Source: Methylobacterium indicum (GTDB lineage Bacteria; Pseudomonadota; Alphaproteobacteria; Rhizobiales; Beijerinckiaceae). From it: a stretch of DNA of 59,826 nucleotides. The translations under genes and the position numbers were made by a program. Below are positions 28,660 through 37,904 of the stretch, piece after piece; within the stretch, counting starts at the first letter, position 1, and every line of letters begins with the position of its first letter. The stretch is taken from the NCBI RefSeq assembly GCF_001043895.1, contig NZ_JTHF01000001.1, positions 1-59,826 on the forward strand, read 5' to 3'. The notes below the pieces were generated by a model. That model saw only the letters and a program-made list of their open reading frames with translations. It was not told the origin of the DNA and made no database searches.

Positions 28660-30810
28660 ATGTACCACGCGATCGTCTTCCTGCCCCTGATCGGCTTTCT
28701 CATCGCCGGTCTGTTCGGGCGCCGCATCGGCCCGCGGGCCAGCGAGGTGGTGACCACCGGCATCCTCGTCTTCGTGGCGCTCCTGTCCTGGGTCGCCTTC
28801 TTCGAGGTGACCGGCGGGCACGGCCACGGCGCCACCACGTATCACGTCGCGACGTGGTTCACCGCCGGCGGCCTGACGGTCGACTGGGCGTTCCGGGCCG
28901 ACACGCTCACTGCGGTGATGCTGGTCGTGGTCAACAGCGTCTCGGCGCTCGTCCACCTCTACTCGATGGGCTACATGCACGAGGATCCGCACCGGCCGCG
29001 GTTCTTCGCCTACCTGTCGCTCTTCACCTTCGCCATGCTGATGCTGGTGACGTCGGACAACCTCGTCCAGATGTTCTTCGGCTGGGAGGGCGTCGGCCTC
29101 GCCTCGTACCTGCTGATCGGCTTCTGGTACGAGAAACCCTCGGCCAATGCCGCCGCCATGAAGGCTTTCATCGTCAACCGCGTCGGCGATTTCGGCTTCT
29201 CCCTCGGCATCTTCCTCTGCTTCGTGCTGTTCGGCGCGGTCTCCTACGACGCCATCTTCGCCAAGGTGCCGGAGCTCAAGGACGCAACGTTCCACCTGCT
29301 GGGCTACGACTGGAACGCGCTGACCATCTGCTGCCTGTTGCTGTTCATGGGCGCCATGGGCAAGTCGGCGCAGTTCCTGCTGCACACCTGGCTGCCGGAC
29401 GCGATGGAGGGCCCGACCCCGGTCTCGGCGCTCATCCACGCCGCCACCATGGTGACCGCCGGCGTGTTCATGGTCGCCCGTCTGTCGCCGCTCTTCGACG
29501 CGGCGCCCAACGCGCTCATCGTCGTCACGGTGATCGGCGGCATCACGGCCTTCTTCGCGGCCACCGTCGGCCTCGTGCAGAACGACATCAAGCGCGTCAT
29601 CGCGTACTCGACCTGCTCGCAGCTCGGCTACATGTTCGTGGCGCTCGGCGTCGGCGCCTACGCGGCGGGCGTCTTCCACCTCTTCACCCACGCCTTCTTC
29701 AAGGCGCTGCTGTTCCTCGGAGCCGGCTCGGTCATCCATGCGATGCACCACGAGCAGGACATGCGGAACATGGGGGATCTGCGCCGCTACATCCCCTTCA
29801 CCACCGCCATGATGGCGATCGGGACGCTCGCGCTGATCGGCTTCCCGTTCACCGCCGGCTTCTACTCGAAGGACGCCATCATCGAGGCGGCCTACATGTC
29901 GACCCGCCCGGGCCACACGCTGGCCTTCCTGGCGACCGTCATCGCGGCCTTCTTCACCTCGTTCTACTCCTGGCGCCTGTTCTTCATGACCTTCGAGGGT
30001 CGGGCCCGCTGGCAGAACGCGCATGGCCACGGCCATGACGACCACCACGCCGACGCGCACGCCCACCATGCCGTCGCCCACGCCTCCGCCCACACGTCGG
30101 CCCATGCCTCCTCCGCCATCGCCGACGGCGCCCTCGGCCACCACGAGGGTGTCGCCCACGACGACAAGGGCCACGACGTCGAGCCGGTCTCGCGCTCGGC
30201 CATCGAGCACCACGACGACCACCACGCCCATACCCCGCACGAGAGCCCGAAGGTGATGACGATCCCCCTGGCGATCCTCGCCATGGGTGCGCTCTTCGCC
30301 GGCCTGGTGTTCAAGAACCGCTTCATCGGCGAGGGCATGGACGAGTTCTGGAAGGGCGCGCTCGCGCACGGCCCCGACAACCACATCATGCACGACATTC
30401 ACAACGCGCCGGCCTGGGTGCAGCACTCGCCCTTCGTGATGCTGGTGCTGGGCTTCGTGCTCGCCTTCTGGATGTATATCCGCCGGCCGGAGCTGCCGCA
30501 CCAGCTCGCCACCAACCAGCCGCTGCTGTACCGCTTCCTGCTCAACAAGTGGTACTTCGACGAGATCTACGACCGGATCTTCGTCCGCCCGGCCAAGGGC
30601 TTCGGCGAGTTCCTGTGGAAGGTCGGCGATGGCCGGATCATCGACGGGATGGGCCCGAACGGCATCGCCGCCCGCGTGGTCGACGTCACCCGCGGGGTGG
30701 TCCGCCTGCAGACCGGCTACGTCTACCACTACGCTTTCGTGATGCTGGTCGGCGTCGCGGCCCTGGTGAGCTGGTACCTCATCACCGGCGTCTCCGCGGC
30801 CACCCACTGA
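28660..30810 (+). CDS. nuoL: NADH-quinone oxidoreductase subunit L with His-rich insertion
   Basis: This 716-residue antiporter-like subunit is distal in the membrane arm and ends in the long lateral helix. Key features are present: the glutamate in [17 protein letters not shown], the lysine in [19 protein letters not shown], and [20 protein letters not shown]. Around residues 452-530, between two membrane segments, lies a hydrophilic loop with about 21 histidines in about 75 residues, many as HxH or HH, interleaved with Asp. I recall similar loops in other Hyphomicrobiales NuoL; enterobacterial NuoL lacks it. The loop may bind metal ions. Confidence 0.98.
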   Translation: MYHAIVFLPLIGFLIAGLFGRRIGPRASEVVTTGILVFVALLSWVAFFEVTGGHGHGATTYHVATWFTAGGLTVDWAFRADTLTAVMLVVVNSVSALVHLYSMGYMHEDPHRPRFFAYLSLFTFAMLMLVTSDNLVQMFFGWEGVGLASYLLIGFWYEKPSANAAAMKAFIVNRVGDFGFSLGIFLCFVLFGAVSYDAIFAKVPELKDATFHLLGYDWNALTICCLLLFMGAMGKSAQFLLHTWLPDAMEGPTPVSALIHAATMVTAGVFMVARLSPLFDAAPNALIVVTVIGGITAFFAATVGLVQNDIKRVIAYSTCSQLGYMFVALGVGAYAAGVFHLFTHAFFKALLFLGAGSVIHAMHHEQDMRNMGDLRRYIPFTTAMMAIGTLALIGFPFTAGFYSKDAIIEAAYMSTRPGHTLAFLATVIAAFFTSFYSWRLFFMTFEGRARWQNAHGHGHDDHHADAHAHHAVAHASAHTSAHASSAIADGALGHHEGVAHDDKGHDVEPVSRSAIEHHDDHHAHTPHESPKVMTIPLAILAMGALFAGLVFKNRFIGEGMDEFWKGALAHGPDNHIMHDIHNAPAWVQHSPFVMLVLGFVLAFWMYIRRPELPHQLATNQPLLYRFLLNKWYFDEIYDRIFVRPAKGFGEFLWKVGDGRIIDGMGPNGIAARVVDVTRGVVRLQTGYVYHYAFVMLVGVAALVSWYLITGVSAATH

Positions 30811-30832
30811 CCTGACCGGAGAACAGAGACTC

Positions 30833-32353
30833 ATGCTCGGCCTCGGGATCCTCTCCGGCCTCCTCGTCCTGCCCCTCGTCGGCGCCGCGTTCATCCTGAC
30901 GCTGCGCGGCGACGAGGAGTCGGTCCGCCGCAACGCCCGCTGGGCGGCGCTCATCGCCACCCTCGCCACCTTCCTGCTGTCCCTCGTCGCCTGGGGTCGC
31001 TACGACACCGCGACCTCGCAGTTCCAGCTCGTCGAGACCCATGCCTGGCTGACGGACACGATCCGCTTCAAGCTCGGCGTCGACGGCTTCTCGATGCCGC
31101 TGGTGCTGCTCACCACCTTCCTGATGCCGTTCTGCGTCGGTGCCTCCTGGCTCTCGATCGAGCACCGGGTGAAGGAGTACTTCGTCGCGTTCCTGGTCCT
31201 CGAGACCACGATGATCGGCGTGTTCTGCGCCCTCGACCTTGTGCTGTTCTACCTGTTCTTCGAAGCCGGCCTGATCCCGATGTTCCTCATCATCGGCATC
31301 TGGGGCGGCAAGCGCCGGATCTACGCGTCGTTCAAGTTCTTCCTCTACACCCTGCTCGGCTCGGTGCTGATGCTGCTCGCCATCATGGCGATGTACTGGC
31401 AGGCCGGCACGACCGACATCCCGACCCTGCTGCAGACCCGTTTCCCGGCGAACATGCAGATCTGGCTGTGGCTCGCCTTCTTCGCCTCCTTCGCGGTGAA
31501 GATGCCGATGTGGCCGGTCCATACCTGGCTCCCCGACGCCCACGTCGAGGCGCCGACCGCCGGATCGGTCATCCTGGCGGGCATCCTCCTGAAGATGGGC
31601 GGCTACGGCTTCATCCGGGTCTCGCTGCCGATGTTCCCGGACGCGTCCCACTATTTCGCCCCGATGGTCTACACCCTCTCGGTCGTGGCGATCATCTACA
31701 CCTCGCTGGTCGCGCTGGTGCAGACCGACATCAAGAAGCTGATCGCCTACTCCTCGGTAGCGCATATGGGCTTCGTGACGCTCGGCCTGTTCACGCTGAA
31801 CGAGCAGGGCATCCAGGGGGCCCTGTTCCTGATGATCTCGCATGGCATCGTCTCGGGTGCGCTCTTCCTCTGCGTCGGCGTCATCTACGACCGGATGCAC
31901 ACCCGCGAGATCTCGGCCTATGGCGGCCTCGTCAAGCGCATGCCGCTCTACGCCGTCGCCATGATGGTCTTCACCATGGCCAATGTCGGCCTGCCGGGCA
32001 CCTCGGGCTTCGTCGGCGAGTTCCTGGCCATGATGGGCGCCTTCCGGGCCAACCCGATGGTCTCGTTCTTCTCGGTCTTCGGCATCATCCTGTCGGCGGC
32101 CTACGCCCTGTGGCTCTTCGCCCGGGTGGTCTACGGCAAGCTCGAGAAGCCGAGCCTGCAGGGGATCACCGACCTCGATCGCCGCGAGATGCTGATCCTC
32201 GCCCCGCTCGTCGTCCTGACGATCTATTACGGCGTCCATCCCGGCCCGATCCTCGACGTCTTCGCGCCCTCGACGGACGCGCTGATGCAGGGGATGCGCG
32301 CCGCCCTCTCCACGACCCAGACCGCTGCCGCGGCTCTGCCGGTCCCGCACTGA
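30833..32353 (+). CDS. nuoM: NADH-quinone oxidoreductase subunit M
   Basis: The 506-residue antiporter-like subunit (ND4) has about 14 helices. The helix-5 glutamate lies in [20 protein letters not shown], and the helix-7 lysine region is [41 protein letters not shown] and [10 protein letters not shown] follow. It forms one proton channel of the membrane arm, between NuoL and NuoN. It starts 22 bp after nuoL; nuoN begins 10 bp after its stop. Confidence 0.98.
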   Translation: MLGLGILSGLLVLPLVGAAFILTLRGDEESVRRNARWAALIATLATFLLSLVAWGRYDTATSQFQLVETHAWLTDTIRFKLGVDGFSMPLVLLTTFLMPFCVGASWLSIEHRVKEYFVAFLVLETTMIGVFCALDLVLFYLFFEAGLIPMFLIIGIWGGKRRIYASFKFFLYTLLGSVLMLLAIMAMYWQAGTTDIPTLLQTRFPANMQIWLWLAFFASFAVKMPMWPVHTWLPDAHVEAPTAGSVILAGILLKMGGYGFIRVSLPMFPDASHYFAPMVYTLSVVAIIYTSLVALVQTDIKKLIAYSSVAHMGFVTLGLFTLNEQGIQGALFLMISHGIVSGALFLCVGVIYDRMHTREISAYGGLVKRMPLYAVAMMVFTMANVGLPGTSGFVGEFLAMMGAFRANPMVSFFSVFGIILSAAYALWLFARVVYGKLEKPSLQGITDLDRREMLILAPLVVLTIYYGVHPGPILDVFAPSTDALMQGMRAALSTTQTAAAALPVPH

Positions 32354-32363
32354 GTTTTTCGCG

Positions 32364-33809
32364 ATGAACGCCGCTCAGATCGTCATGCCCGCCCTCGGGC
32401 CCGCCCTGCCGGAGCTGATCCTGTCGGTCGGCGTCCTGGTGCTGATCCTCTACGGGGCCTTCAAGGGCGAACGCTCCACCGAGGGTGTCAGCGTCGGGGC
32501 CCTGATCCTGCTGATCCTCGCGCTGTTCGCGGTGGTCAGCCAGCCCTTCGGCGCCAAGGTCACCACCTTCAACGGTGCCTTCATCGTCGACGGGTTCGCC
32601 CGGTTCATGAAGGCGCTGACCCTCCTCGGATCGGCCGCCGCCATCCTGCTCGCCAAGGAGCATTTCGAGCGCGAGCGCATCGCCCGGTTCGAATATCCGA
32701 TCCTGATCGTCCTCTCGACGATCGGCATGATGGTCATGGCCTCGGCTAACGACCTGATCGCGCTCTACATGGGCCTCGAGCTGCAGAGCCTGGCGGCCTA
32801 CGTCATCGCCTCGTTCCACCGCGACGACGTGCGCTCGACCGAGGCCGGCCTGAAGTACTTCGTGCTCGGCGCCCTGTCCTCCGGCATGCTGCTCTACGGC
32901 GCCTCGCTGGTCTACGGCTTCACCGGCACCGTCTCGTTCCCGCATATCGTCACCGCGCTCCGCGAGGGCTCGGGGGTCGGCGTGGTGCTCGGCGTCGTGT
33001 TCGTCGCCGCCGGCGTCTCGTTCAAGCTCGCGGCCGTGCCGTTCCACATGTGGACGCCGGACGTCTACGAGGGTGCGCCGACCCCGGTCACCGCCTTCTT
33101 CGCCTCGGCTCCCAAGATGGCGGCGATGGCGATGGCCGTGCGCGTCTTCATCGGCGCCTTCCCGGTCATCACCCCGGAATGGCAGCAGATCATCGTGTTC
33201 GTGTCGATCGCCTCGATGGCGCTCGGCTCCTTCGCGGCGATCGGCCAGCGCAGCCTCAAGCGCCTGATGGCGTATTCCTCCATCGCCAATGTCGGCTACG
33301 CCCTCATCGGGCTCGCCGCCGGCACGGAGGAGGGGGTGCGCGGCGTCGTGATCTACATGGCGATCTACCTGGCCATGACGCTCGGCGCCTTCGCGGTGAT
33401 CCTGTCGCTGCGCCGCGGCCGCCAGATGTACGAGACCATCGACGACCTGTCGGGCCTGTCGCGCACCCATCCGCTGGTCGCGTTCCTGCTCGCCATGATG
33501 ATGTTCTCGCTCGCCGGCATTCCGCCGCTCGCCGGGTTCTTCGCGAAGTTCTACGTCTTCGCGGCGGCCATCAAGGCGAACCTGGTGCTGCTGTCGGTAA
33601 TCGGCGTGGTCACCAGCGTGGTCGGCGCCTACTACTACCTGCGCCTCGTCAAGGTGATGTACTTCGACGAGCCGGCGGGCGCCTACGCCCCGATGGGCCC
33701 TGGCCTGCGCATCGTGCTCGGCCTGTCGAGCGTCGTGGTGCTGCTGTTCTGGCTCGTGCCGGCTCCGCTGGTCGGGCTGGCTGGGGCCGCCGCGAAGTCG
33801 CTGTTCTAG
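32364..33809 (+). CDS. nuoN: NADH-quinone oxidoreductase subunit N
   Basis: The 481-residue antiporter-like subunit (ND2) closes the nuo gene set. YMGLELQSLAAYVIASF carries the conserved helix-5 glutamate. FKLAAVPFHMWTPDVYEGAP holds the Lys and the PFHMW(T)PDVYEG signature. AYSSIANVGYALIG and GIPPLAGFFAKFYVF follow. birA starts only 4 bp after the stop, so transcription very likely continues beyond the complex I genes. Confidence 0.98.
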   Translation: MNAAQIVMPALGPALPELILSVGVLVLILYGAFKGERSTEGVSVGALILLILALFAVVSQPFGAKVTTFNGAFIVDGFARFMKALTLLGSAAAILLAKEHFERERIARFEYPILIVLSTIGMMVMASANDLIALYMGLELQSLAAYVIASFHRDDVRSTEAGLKYFVLGALSSGMLLYGASLVYGFTGTVSFPHIVTALREGSGVGVVLGVVFVAAGVSFKLAAVPFHMWTPDVYEGAPTPVTAFFASAPKMAAMAMAVRVFIGAFPVITPEWQQIIVFVSIASMALGSFAAIGQRSLKRLMAYSSIANVGYALIGLAAGTEEGVRGVVIYMAIYLAMTLGAFAVILSLRRGRQMYETIDDLSGLSRTHPLVAFLLAMMMFSLAGIPPLAGFFAKFYVFAAAIKANLVLLSVIGVVTSVVGAYYYLRLVKVMYFDEPAGAYAPMGPGLRIVLGLSSVVVLLFWLVPAPLVGLAGAAAKSLF

Positions 33810-33813
33810 GCGC

Positions 33814-34614
33814 ATGACCTTCGTGCTCGACCCCGCGGCCACGGCCGCGGGATACCGCCTCGAGGTCCATGACAGCCTCGCCTCGACGAGCACGCAGGCC
33901 CTCGATCGCGCCCGCGCGGGCGAGACCGGCCCGCTCTGGGTGGTCACCCGGGAGCAGACCGGCGGACGCGGCCGGCGCGGCAAGGGCTGGAGCTGGATCC
34001 CCGGCAACCATGCCGCGAGCCTGCTCTGGCCCGTGCCGCCTTCCCTCGCGCCCGACCGGGTCGCGACGCTGGGATTCGTCGCCGGCGTCGCGGTCGAGCG
34101 GGCCCTGCGCCGGGCCTGCGGTCCGGGTGCGGATGGACGCGGGCCCGATTTCCGGCTCAAATGGCCGAACGACGTGCTGCTCGGCGGCGCCAAGCTCGTC
34201 GGCATCCTCCTCGAGATGGAGACCCTGCCGGATCGCCGCGCGGTGGTGACGGTCGGGATCGGGATCAACGTGGCGGGCGCACCGGACGGGCTGCCCTACG
34301 CCGCGACCTCGTTGGCCGGAGCCGGTCACGCGGTCGATGCGCCGGGCCTGTTTCGCCTGCTGACGGGCGCTTGGATCGAGGCCGAGCGGCTCTGGGACGA
34401 GGGCAGGGGCTTTTCCCGCATCCGCGAGGCCTGGCTCGCCGCGGCGGCCGGACTCGGTGGTCCGGTGACGGTCCAGGCCGGGGGGCGTAGCGCGACCGGG
34501 ACCTTCGAGACGATCGACGAGGGCGGGCGCCTCGTGGTGCGGCTGCCGGATGGCGGCCATGTCGCGGTCTCGGCCGGCGAGGTGCATTTCGGGACGGCCG
34601 CCACGGCGGCGTGA
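33814..34614 (+). CDS. birA: Biotin-[acetyl-CoA-carboxylase] ligase, monofunctional
   Basis: The 266-residue enzyme activates biotin with ATP and transfers it to a lysine of biotin-dependent carboxylases. The catalytic domain begins almost at the N-terminus (STSTQALDRARAG). The biotinoyl-AMP loop appears as GGRGRRGKGWSW, and KWPNDVLLGGAKLVGILLE is the biotin-binding core. A small C-terminal SH3-like domain follows (TFETIDEGGRLVVRL). There is no N-terminal helix-turn-helix, so this is a class I ligase without repressor function. It is coupled to nuoN by a 4-bp gap, a linkage I recall in other Hyphomicrobiales. Confidence 0.95.
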   Translation: MTFVLDPAATAAGYRLEVHDSLASTSTQALDRARAGETGPLWVVTREQTGGRGRRGKGWSWIPGNHAASLLWPVPPSLAPDRVATLGFVAGVAVERALRRACGPGADGRGPDFRLKWPNDVLLGGAKLVGILLEMETLPDRRAVVTVGIGINVAGAPDGLPYAATSLAGAGHAVDAPGLFRLLTGAWIEAERLWDEGRGFSRIREAWLAAAAGLGGPVTVQAGGRSATGTFETIDEGGRLVVRLPDGGHVAVSAGEVHFGTAATAA

Positions 34615-34811
34615 CGCGAGGAGGCGGACCGGCGCCGTGACGGCGACGACGCGTCCCTGAGGGAGAGACGTTTTTACGGCGGGGCGCCCCCTGGGCGCCG
34701 CCGCCGCGCGGCCGTTTCCGGCCGGATACGAACATGACGGCGCCGTGACCGTGACGGCAGACGAGGCCGTTCCTCGAGTAGGACCGCGACGGCGGTCCAT
34801 GCAGCAATGGT

Positions 34812-36491
34812 ATGGGAATGTCGAACAAGGGAGATGAGCTGATCTTCGTGCCCCTCGGCGGGGTGGGCGAGATCGGCATGAATGCGGGCCTCTACGGCTT
34901 CGGGCCGCCTAAAGCTCGCAAGTGGATCATGGTCGACCTCGGCATGGGCTTCGCCAGCGAGGAGCATCTGCCGGGCGTCGACCTGATGTACCCGGATCTC
35001 AGCTTCGCCGAGGAGCACCGCAAGGACATCCTCGGCATCCTGATCACCCACGGGCACGAGGACCATATCGGCGCCATCGGCGAGATGTGGCCGAAGCTGA
35101 AGGTGCCGATCTACGCCACCCGCTTCACCAAGAACCTGATCGAGGCCCGCCGCCTCGGCGAGCCGGGCGCGCCCAAGGTCGACATGCGGGAGGTGCCGGC
35201 GGACGGGCGCCTCCAGCTCGGCCCGTTCTCGATCGAGTACGTGCCGGTCGCCCACTCGATCCCCGAGGCGAACGCCCTCGCGATCCGCACTCCGCTCGGG
35301 ATGGTCCTGCATACCGGCGACTGGAAGCTCGACGACACGCCGGTCGCCGGCAACTCCACCTCGGAGGAGACCTTCACCCGCCTCGGCGAGGAGGGCGTGC
35401 TGGCGCTGGTCTGCGATTCGACCAACGTCACCCGCGAGGGCCGGTCGCCGAGCGAGTCGGAAGTCTCGCAGCACCTCGCCGAGCTGATCCGCAACGCCCC
35501 GCACCGGGTCGCGGTGACGACCTTCGCGTCGAACGTCGCGCGCATGCGCGCCGTCTGCCTCGCGGCGCAGGCCTGCGGCCGCGACGTGGTGGCGGTCGGC
35601 CGGGCCATGGACCGGGTGATCGACGTCGCGCGCGAGTGCGGCTACCTCGACGGCCTGCCGGAGATCCGGGGCGCCGAGGCCTACGGCTACCTGCCGCGCG
35701 AGAAGGTGGTGGCGCTCCTCACCGGCTCGCAGGGCGAGCCGCGGGCGGCGCTGGCCCGCGTGTCGCGCGAGGAGCATCCCGAGATCGCGCTCGCCGCGGG
35801 CGACCGGGTGATCTTCTCCTCGCGGGCGATCCCCGGCAACGAGCGGGCGGTCGGTGCGATCATCAACGACCTGATCGAGGCCGGCATCGAGGTCATCACC
35901 GACCGGACCGAGCTCGTCCACGTCTCCGGCCACCCGCGCCGGGACGAGATGGCGGCGATGTACCGCTGGACCAAGCCGCAGATCGCGGTGCCGGTCCACG
36001 GCGAGGCTTTGCACCTCGCCGAGCACGCGACCTTCGCCCGCAAGCAGGGCGTCGAGAAGGTGATGAAGGCCCGCAACGGGACCCTGATCCGGCTGGCTCC
36101 CGGCGAGCCGGAGATCGTCACCCGGGTCAAGAGCGGTCGCGTCTACAAGGACGGCAACGTCCTCGTCGATGCGAACGACCGCGCCATCCCCGAGCGGCGC
36201 AAGCTCGCCTTCACGGGCATCGTCTCGGTGGCGGTGGCCCTCGACCGCAACGGCGAGATCAAGGGCGAGCCGTCGATCGACCTGATGGGCCTGCCGAGCT
36301 ACGGCCGCAAGGGCGAGGTCATCATCGACGTCGTCGGCGACGCGGTCGAGCGGACGCTCAACGGCCTGTCGCGGGTCAAGCGCCGCGACTCCGAGGCGGT
36401 CGAGAACGCCGTCGACCGCGCGATCCGCTCGGCCGTCAACGAGGTGTGGGGCAAGAAGCCCGCCTGCCACGTGATGGTCGTCGAGGTGTGA
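34812..36491 (+). CDS. rnj: Ribonuclease J
   Basis: The 559-residue metallo-beta-lactamase/beta-CASP nuclease takes part in RNA turnover and rRNA 5' maturation in bacteria that have it. Metal ligands are in ITHGHEDHIGAIGEMW (His80, His82, Asp84, His85) and HTGDWKLDDTP. The beta-CASP motif region includes VTTFASNVARM, HVSGHPRRDEM and IAVPVHGEALHL. A C-terminal domain ends the protein. An in-frame ATG at 34818 is an equally good start. It lies between birA and mce; the 197-bp leader includes a GC-rich hairpin (ggcgccc/gggcgcc near 34684-34700). Confidence 0.94.
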   Translation: MGMSNKGDELIFVPLGGVGEIGMNAGLYGFGPPKARKWIMVDLGMGFASEEHLPGVDLMYPDLSFAEEHRKDILGILITHGHEDHIGAIGEMWPKLKVPIYATRFTKNLIEARRLGEPGAPKVDMREVPADGRLQLGPFSIEYVPVAHSIPEANALAIRTPLGMVLHTGDWKLDDTPVAGNSTSEETFTRLGEEGVLALVCDSTNVTREGRSPSESEVSQHLAELIRNAPHRVAVTTFASNVARMRAVCLAAQACGRDVVAVGRAMDRVIDVARECGYLDGLPEIRGAEAYGYLPREKVVALLTGSQGEPRAALARVSREEHPEIALAAGDRVIFSSRAIPGNERAVGAIINDLIEAGIEVITDRTELVHVSGHPRRDEMAAMYRWTKPQIAVPVHGEALHLAEHATFARKQGVEKVMKARNGTLIRLAPGEPEIVTRVKSGRVYKDGNVLVDANDRAIPERRKLAFTGIVSVAVALDRNGEIKGEPSIDLMGLPSYGRKGEVIIDVVGDAVERTLNGLSRVKRRDSEAVENAVDRAIRSAVNEVWGKKPACHVMVVEV

Positions 36492-36526
36492 CGAGAGCGG
36501 GGGCGTCGCCCCGATGCGATTTCCGA

Positions 36527-36551
36527 CCCTCCCCCCTCTGCGGGGGGAGGG
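36527..36551. repeat. GC-rich palindromic hairpin after rnj
   Basis: A perfect 10-bp stem (ccctcccccc, 36527-36536, with 36542-36551, loop tctgc) lies about 35 bp past the rnj stop. It has no T run. It resembles the hairpin class at 44336-44534 in being a C/G-run palindrome, so it may be a short relative of that element or an RNA-stabilising end. Confidence 0.6.
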
Positions 36552-36667
36552 GGCTCTCCGAGCTTCAGGCGCTCAGCGTCTAGTCACAAGGACGGGTTGA
36601 TGCCGTCGCGCCGTTGGAGCCAAAACCCAAGAACAGATCATCCCTCGGGGATAACGGAGGAACACCC

Positions 36668-37072
36668 ATGATCGGCCGGCTCAACCACGTCGCCATCGCG
36701 GTGAAGGATCTCGAGGCCGCAGCCAAGGTGTACCGCGACACGCTCGGCGCGACCCTGTCGGCGGCGCTGCCGCAGCCGGAGCACGGCGTGACGGTGATCT
36801 TCGTGGAGCTGCCCAACAGCAAGATCGAGCTGCTGGAGCCGCTGGGTGCCGATTCGCCGATCAACGCCTTCCTGGAGCGCAACCCGGGCGGCGGCATCCA
36901 CCACGTCTGCTACGAGGTCGACGACATCCTGGCGGCCCGCGACCGGATGAAGGCGCAAGGCGCCCGCATCCTCGGCTCGGGCGAGCCGAAGATCGGCGCC
37001 CACGGCAAGCCGGTGCTGTTCATGCACCCGAAGGACTTCCTCGGCACGCTGGTCGAGCTGGAGCAGGCCTGA
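36668..37072 (+). CDS. mce: Methylmalonyl-CoA epimerase
   Basis: The 134-residue enzyme of the VOC (glyoxalase) fold interconverts (2S)- and (2R)-methylmalonyl-CoA. It has paired beta-alpha-beta-beta-beta modules with metal-ligand positions in LNHVAIAVKDL (His7), GGGIHHVCYEVDD and the Glu in TLVELEQ at the C-terminus. The length is typical. The ATG at 36668 follows a GGAGGA ribosome site. It supplies the isomer used by methylmalonyl-CoA mutase, whose GTPase partner MeaB is encoded at 1426. The next gene begins 2 bp after its stop. Confidence 0.95.
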   Translation: MIGRLNHVAIAVKDLEAAAKVYRDTLGATLSAALPQPEHGVTVIFVELPNSKIELLEPLGADSPINAFLERNPGGGIHHVCYEVDDILAARDRMKAQGARILGSGEPKIGAHGKPVLFMHPKDFLGTLVELEQA

Positions 37073-37074
37073 CC

Positions 37075-37410
37075 TTGATCGCCGACCTCCTCGACCGTGC
37101 CACCGCCTCGATCCCCCGCACCCTCGCGGTGTGCGTGGTCCTGATGCTGCCGATGCTCGCCCTGGCGGTCTGGGGCTTCCGCCTCAGCGCCTTCGGGGCG
37201 GGGGCTCTCTATTTCGTGGTCTGGTGGACGGTGCTGTTCGCGGTGCTGCCGTTCCGCGCCGCGCCCGACGGCACCGAGGTCGTGGTGCCGGGGCAGGATC
37301 TCGGCGCGCCGCACAAGCCGCAAATGCGCCGCAAGGCGGTGTGGACCACGCTCGTCTCCGACGTGGTCTTCGTCGTCGCGGTGGCGGCCTTTCCTCTCGC
37401 AGGGCTGTAG
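37075..37410 (+). CDS. DUF1467 family membrane protein
   Basis: The 111-residue protein has three predicted hydrophobic segments (about 16-35, 37-57 and 90-109). The DUF1467 signature is a WWTVLFAVLPF-type helix followed by a short loop with a VVVPGQDLGAPHKPQMRRK-like sequence and a last helix. Function is unknown. It apparently starts with TTG at 37075, 2 bp after the mce stop, with the mce 3' end (GGAGCAGG) as ribosome site; no ATG exists early in this frame. The mce-DUF1467-proS order is one I recall from Hyphomicrobiales. Confidence 0.85.
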   Translation: MIADLLDRATASIPRTLAVCVVLMLPMLALAVWGFRLSAFGAGALYFVVWWTVLFAVLPFRAAPDGTEVVVPGQDLGAPHKPQMRRKAVWTTLVSDVVFVVAVAAFPLAGL

Positions 37411-37476
37411 CAGAGCCGCGGCGTTCGACGCCGCGGTCGCCCGCATGGTCCGGGCTTCATTGTCGTTCGAAGCACA

Positions 37477-37508
37477 AAATAAAAAAGCAAGGCTCGGAAG
37501 CCTTGCTT
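37477..37508 (-). terminator. Strong intrinsic terminator on the minus strand
   Basis: A perfect 10-bp stem (aagcaaggct, 37485-37494, with 37499-37508; loop cgga) reads on the minus strand into TTTTTTATTTT. No annotated minus-strand gene lies upstream, so it marks the end of an unrecognised transcript. Confidence 0.85.
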
Positions 37509-37635
37509 GATAGCTTTCTGAATGTTTTCGCCAGTCCATATTCTATTATTCACCCCGTTGGGTGTTGAGGCTGGCTATTCCTCCCGAGACTCGGACCTTG
37601 CGCGGCGCCGTTCGGCCTGCCTGCGCATCATCGCG
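37477..37635 (-). ncRNA. Candidate small RNA (about 160 nt), family unknown
   Basis: It is bounded by a near-consensus promoter (37642-37670) and a strong terminator (37477-37508) on the minus strand, with no convincing protein inside. The predicted RNA contains a hairpin closed by GCCAG/CTGGC (37522-37567) with an inner CACCC/GGGTG stem, a small CCGAG-TCT-CGG hairpin and a GGGAGGA stretch. It does not match what I know of tmRNA, SRP RNA or RNase P, and 6S RNA seems unlikely because the ends do not pair. It runs opposite to the flanking mce-DUF1467 and proS genes. Confidence 0.6.
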
Positions 37636-37641
37636 ATGCCG

Positions 37642-37670
37642 CTTATAGGAACAAGAATTCGCATTGTCAC
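37642..37670 (-). promoter_or_regulatory. Near-consensus sigma70 promoter on the minus strand
   Basis: On the minus strand, GTGACA (37665-37670), exactly 17 bp, then TATAAG (37642-37647) match the consensus at five of six bases each. It points away from proS into the region ending at the terminator 37477-37508. Confidence 0.7.
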
Positions 37671-37904
37671 CACCTTTCCAGCAGGTTGATGCGTTTTTTT
37701 GCATGGCAACCGCATTTTCCTCCTTCGCCCCGCTTCCGGCGCGGGGAGGGACGCCGACGGAGGCGCCGCGGCGGGCAGCGCGTCGCGTTTCATGTTTTGC
37801 GAACGGGGCCGGAAGCGTGCAAAAGGGCGATCCCCGGGGATCAACCCGCCCCGGCGGGGCCGCGAGCCCCCGTAAAGCCACTGCCTGCCACGCCAAGGTC
37901 GACC

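Larger units (their letters stand above)
37411..37904. other. Gap between DUF1467 gene and proS
   Basis: This 494-bp region is less GC-rich than its surroundings. It holds a GC hairpin just after the DUF1467 gene (ccgcggcg/cgccgcgg, 37416-37436), the candidate minus-strand RNA described separately (37477-37670), and a GC-rich proS leader. A 29-codon frame on the minus strand (37573-37662) has a ribosome-like site, but its start lies upstream of the predicted transcription start. Confidence 0.6.

Noticed and set aside
37573..37662. 29-codon minus-strand frame with a GGAAAGG-like site
   Set aside because: Its start codon lies between the -35 and -10 of the predicted promoter, so it would not be in the transcript. 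It could be real only if another promoter lies upstream.
37546..37896. 116-codon minus-strand frame upstream of proS
   Set aside because: Composition is arbitrary and it has no recognised domain; the promoter and terminator there fit a short RNA better.
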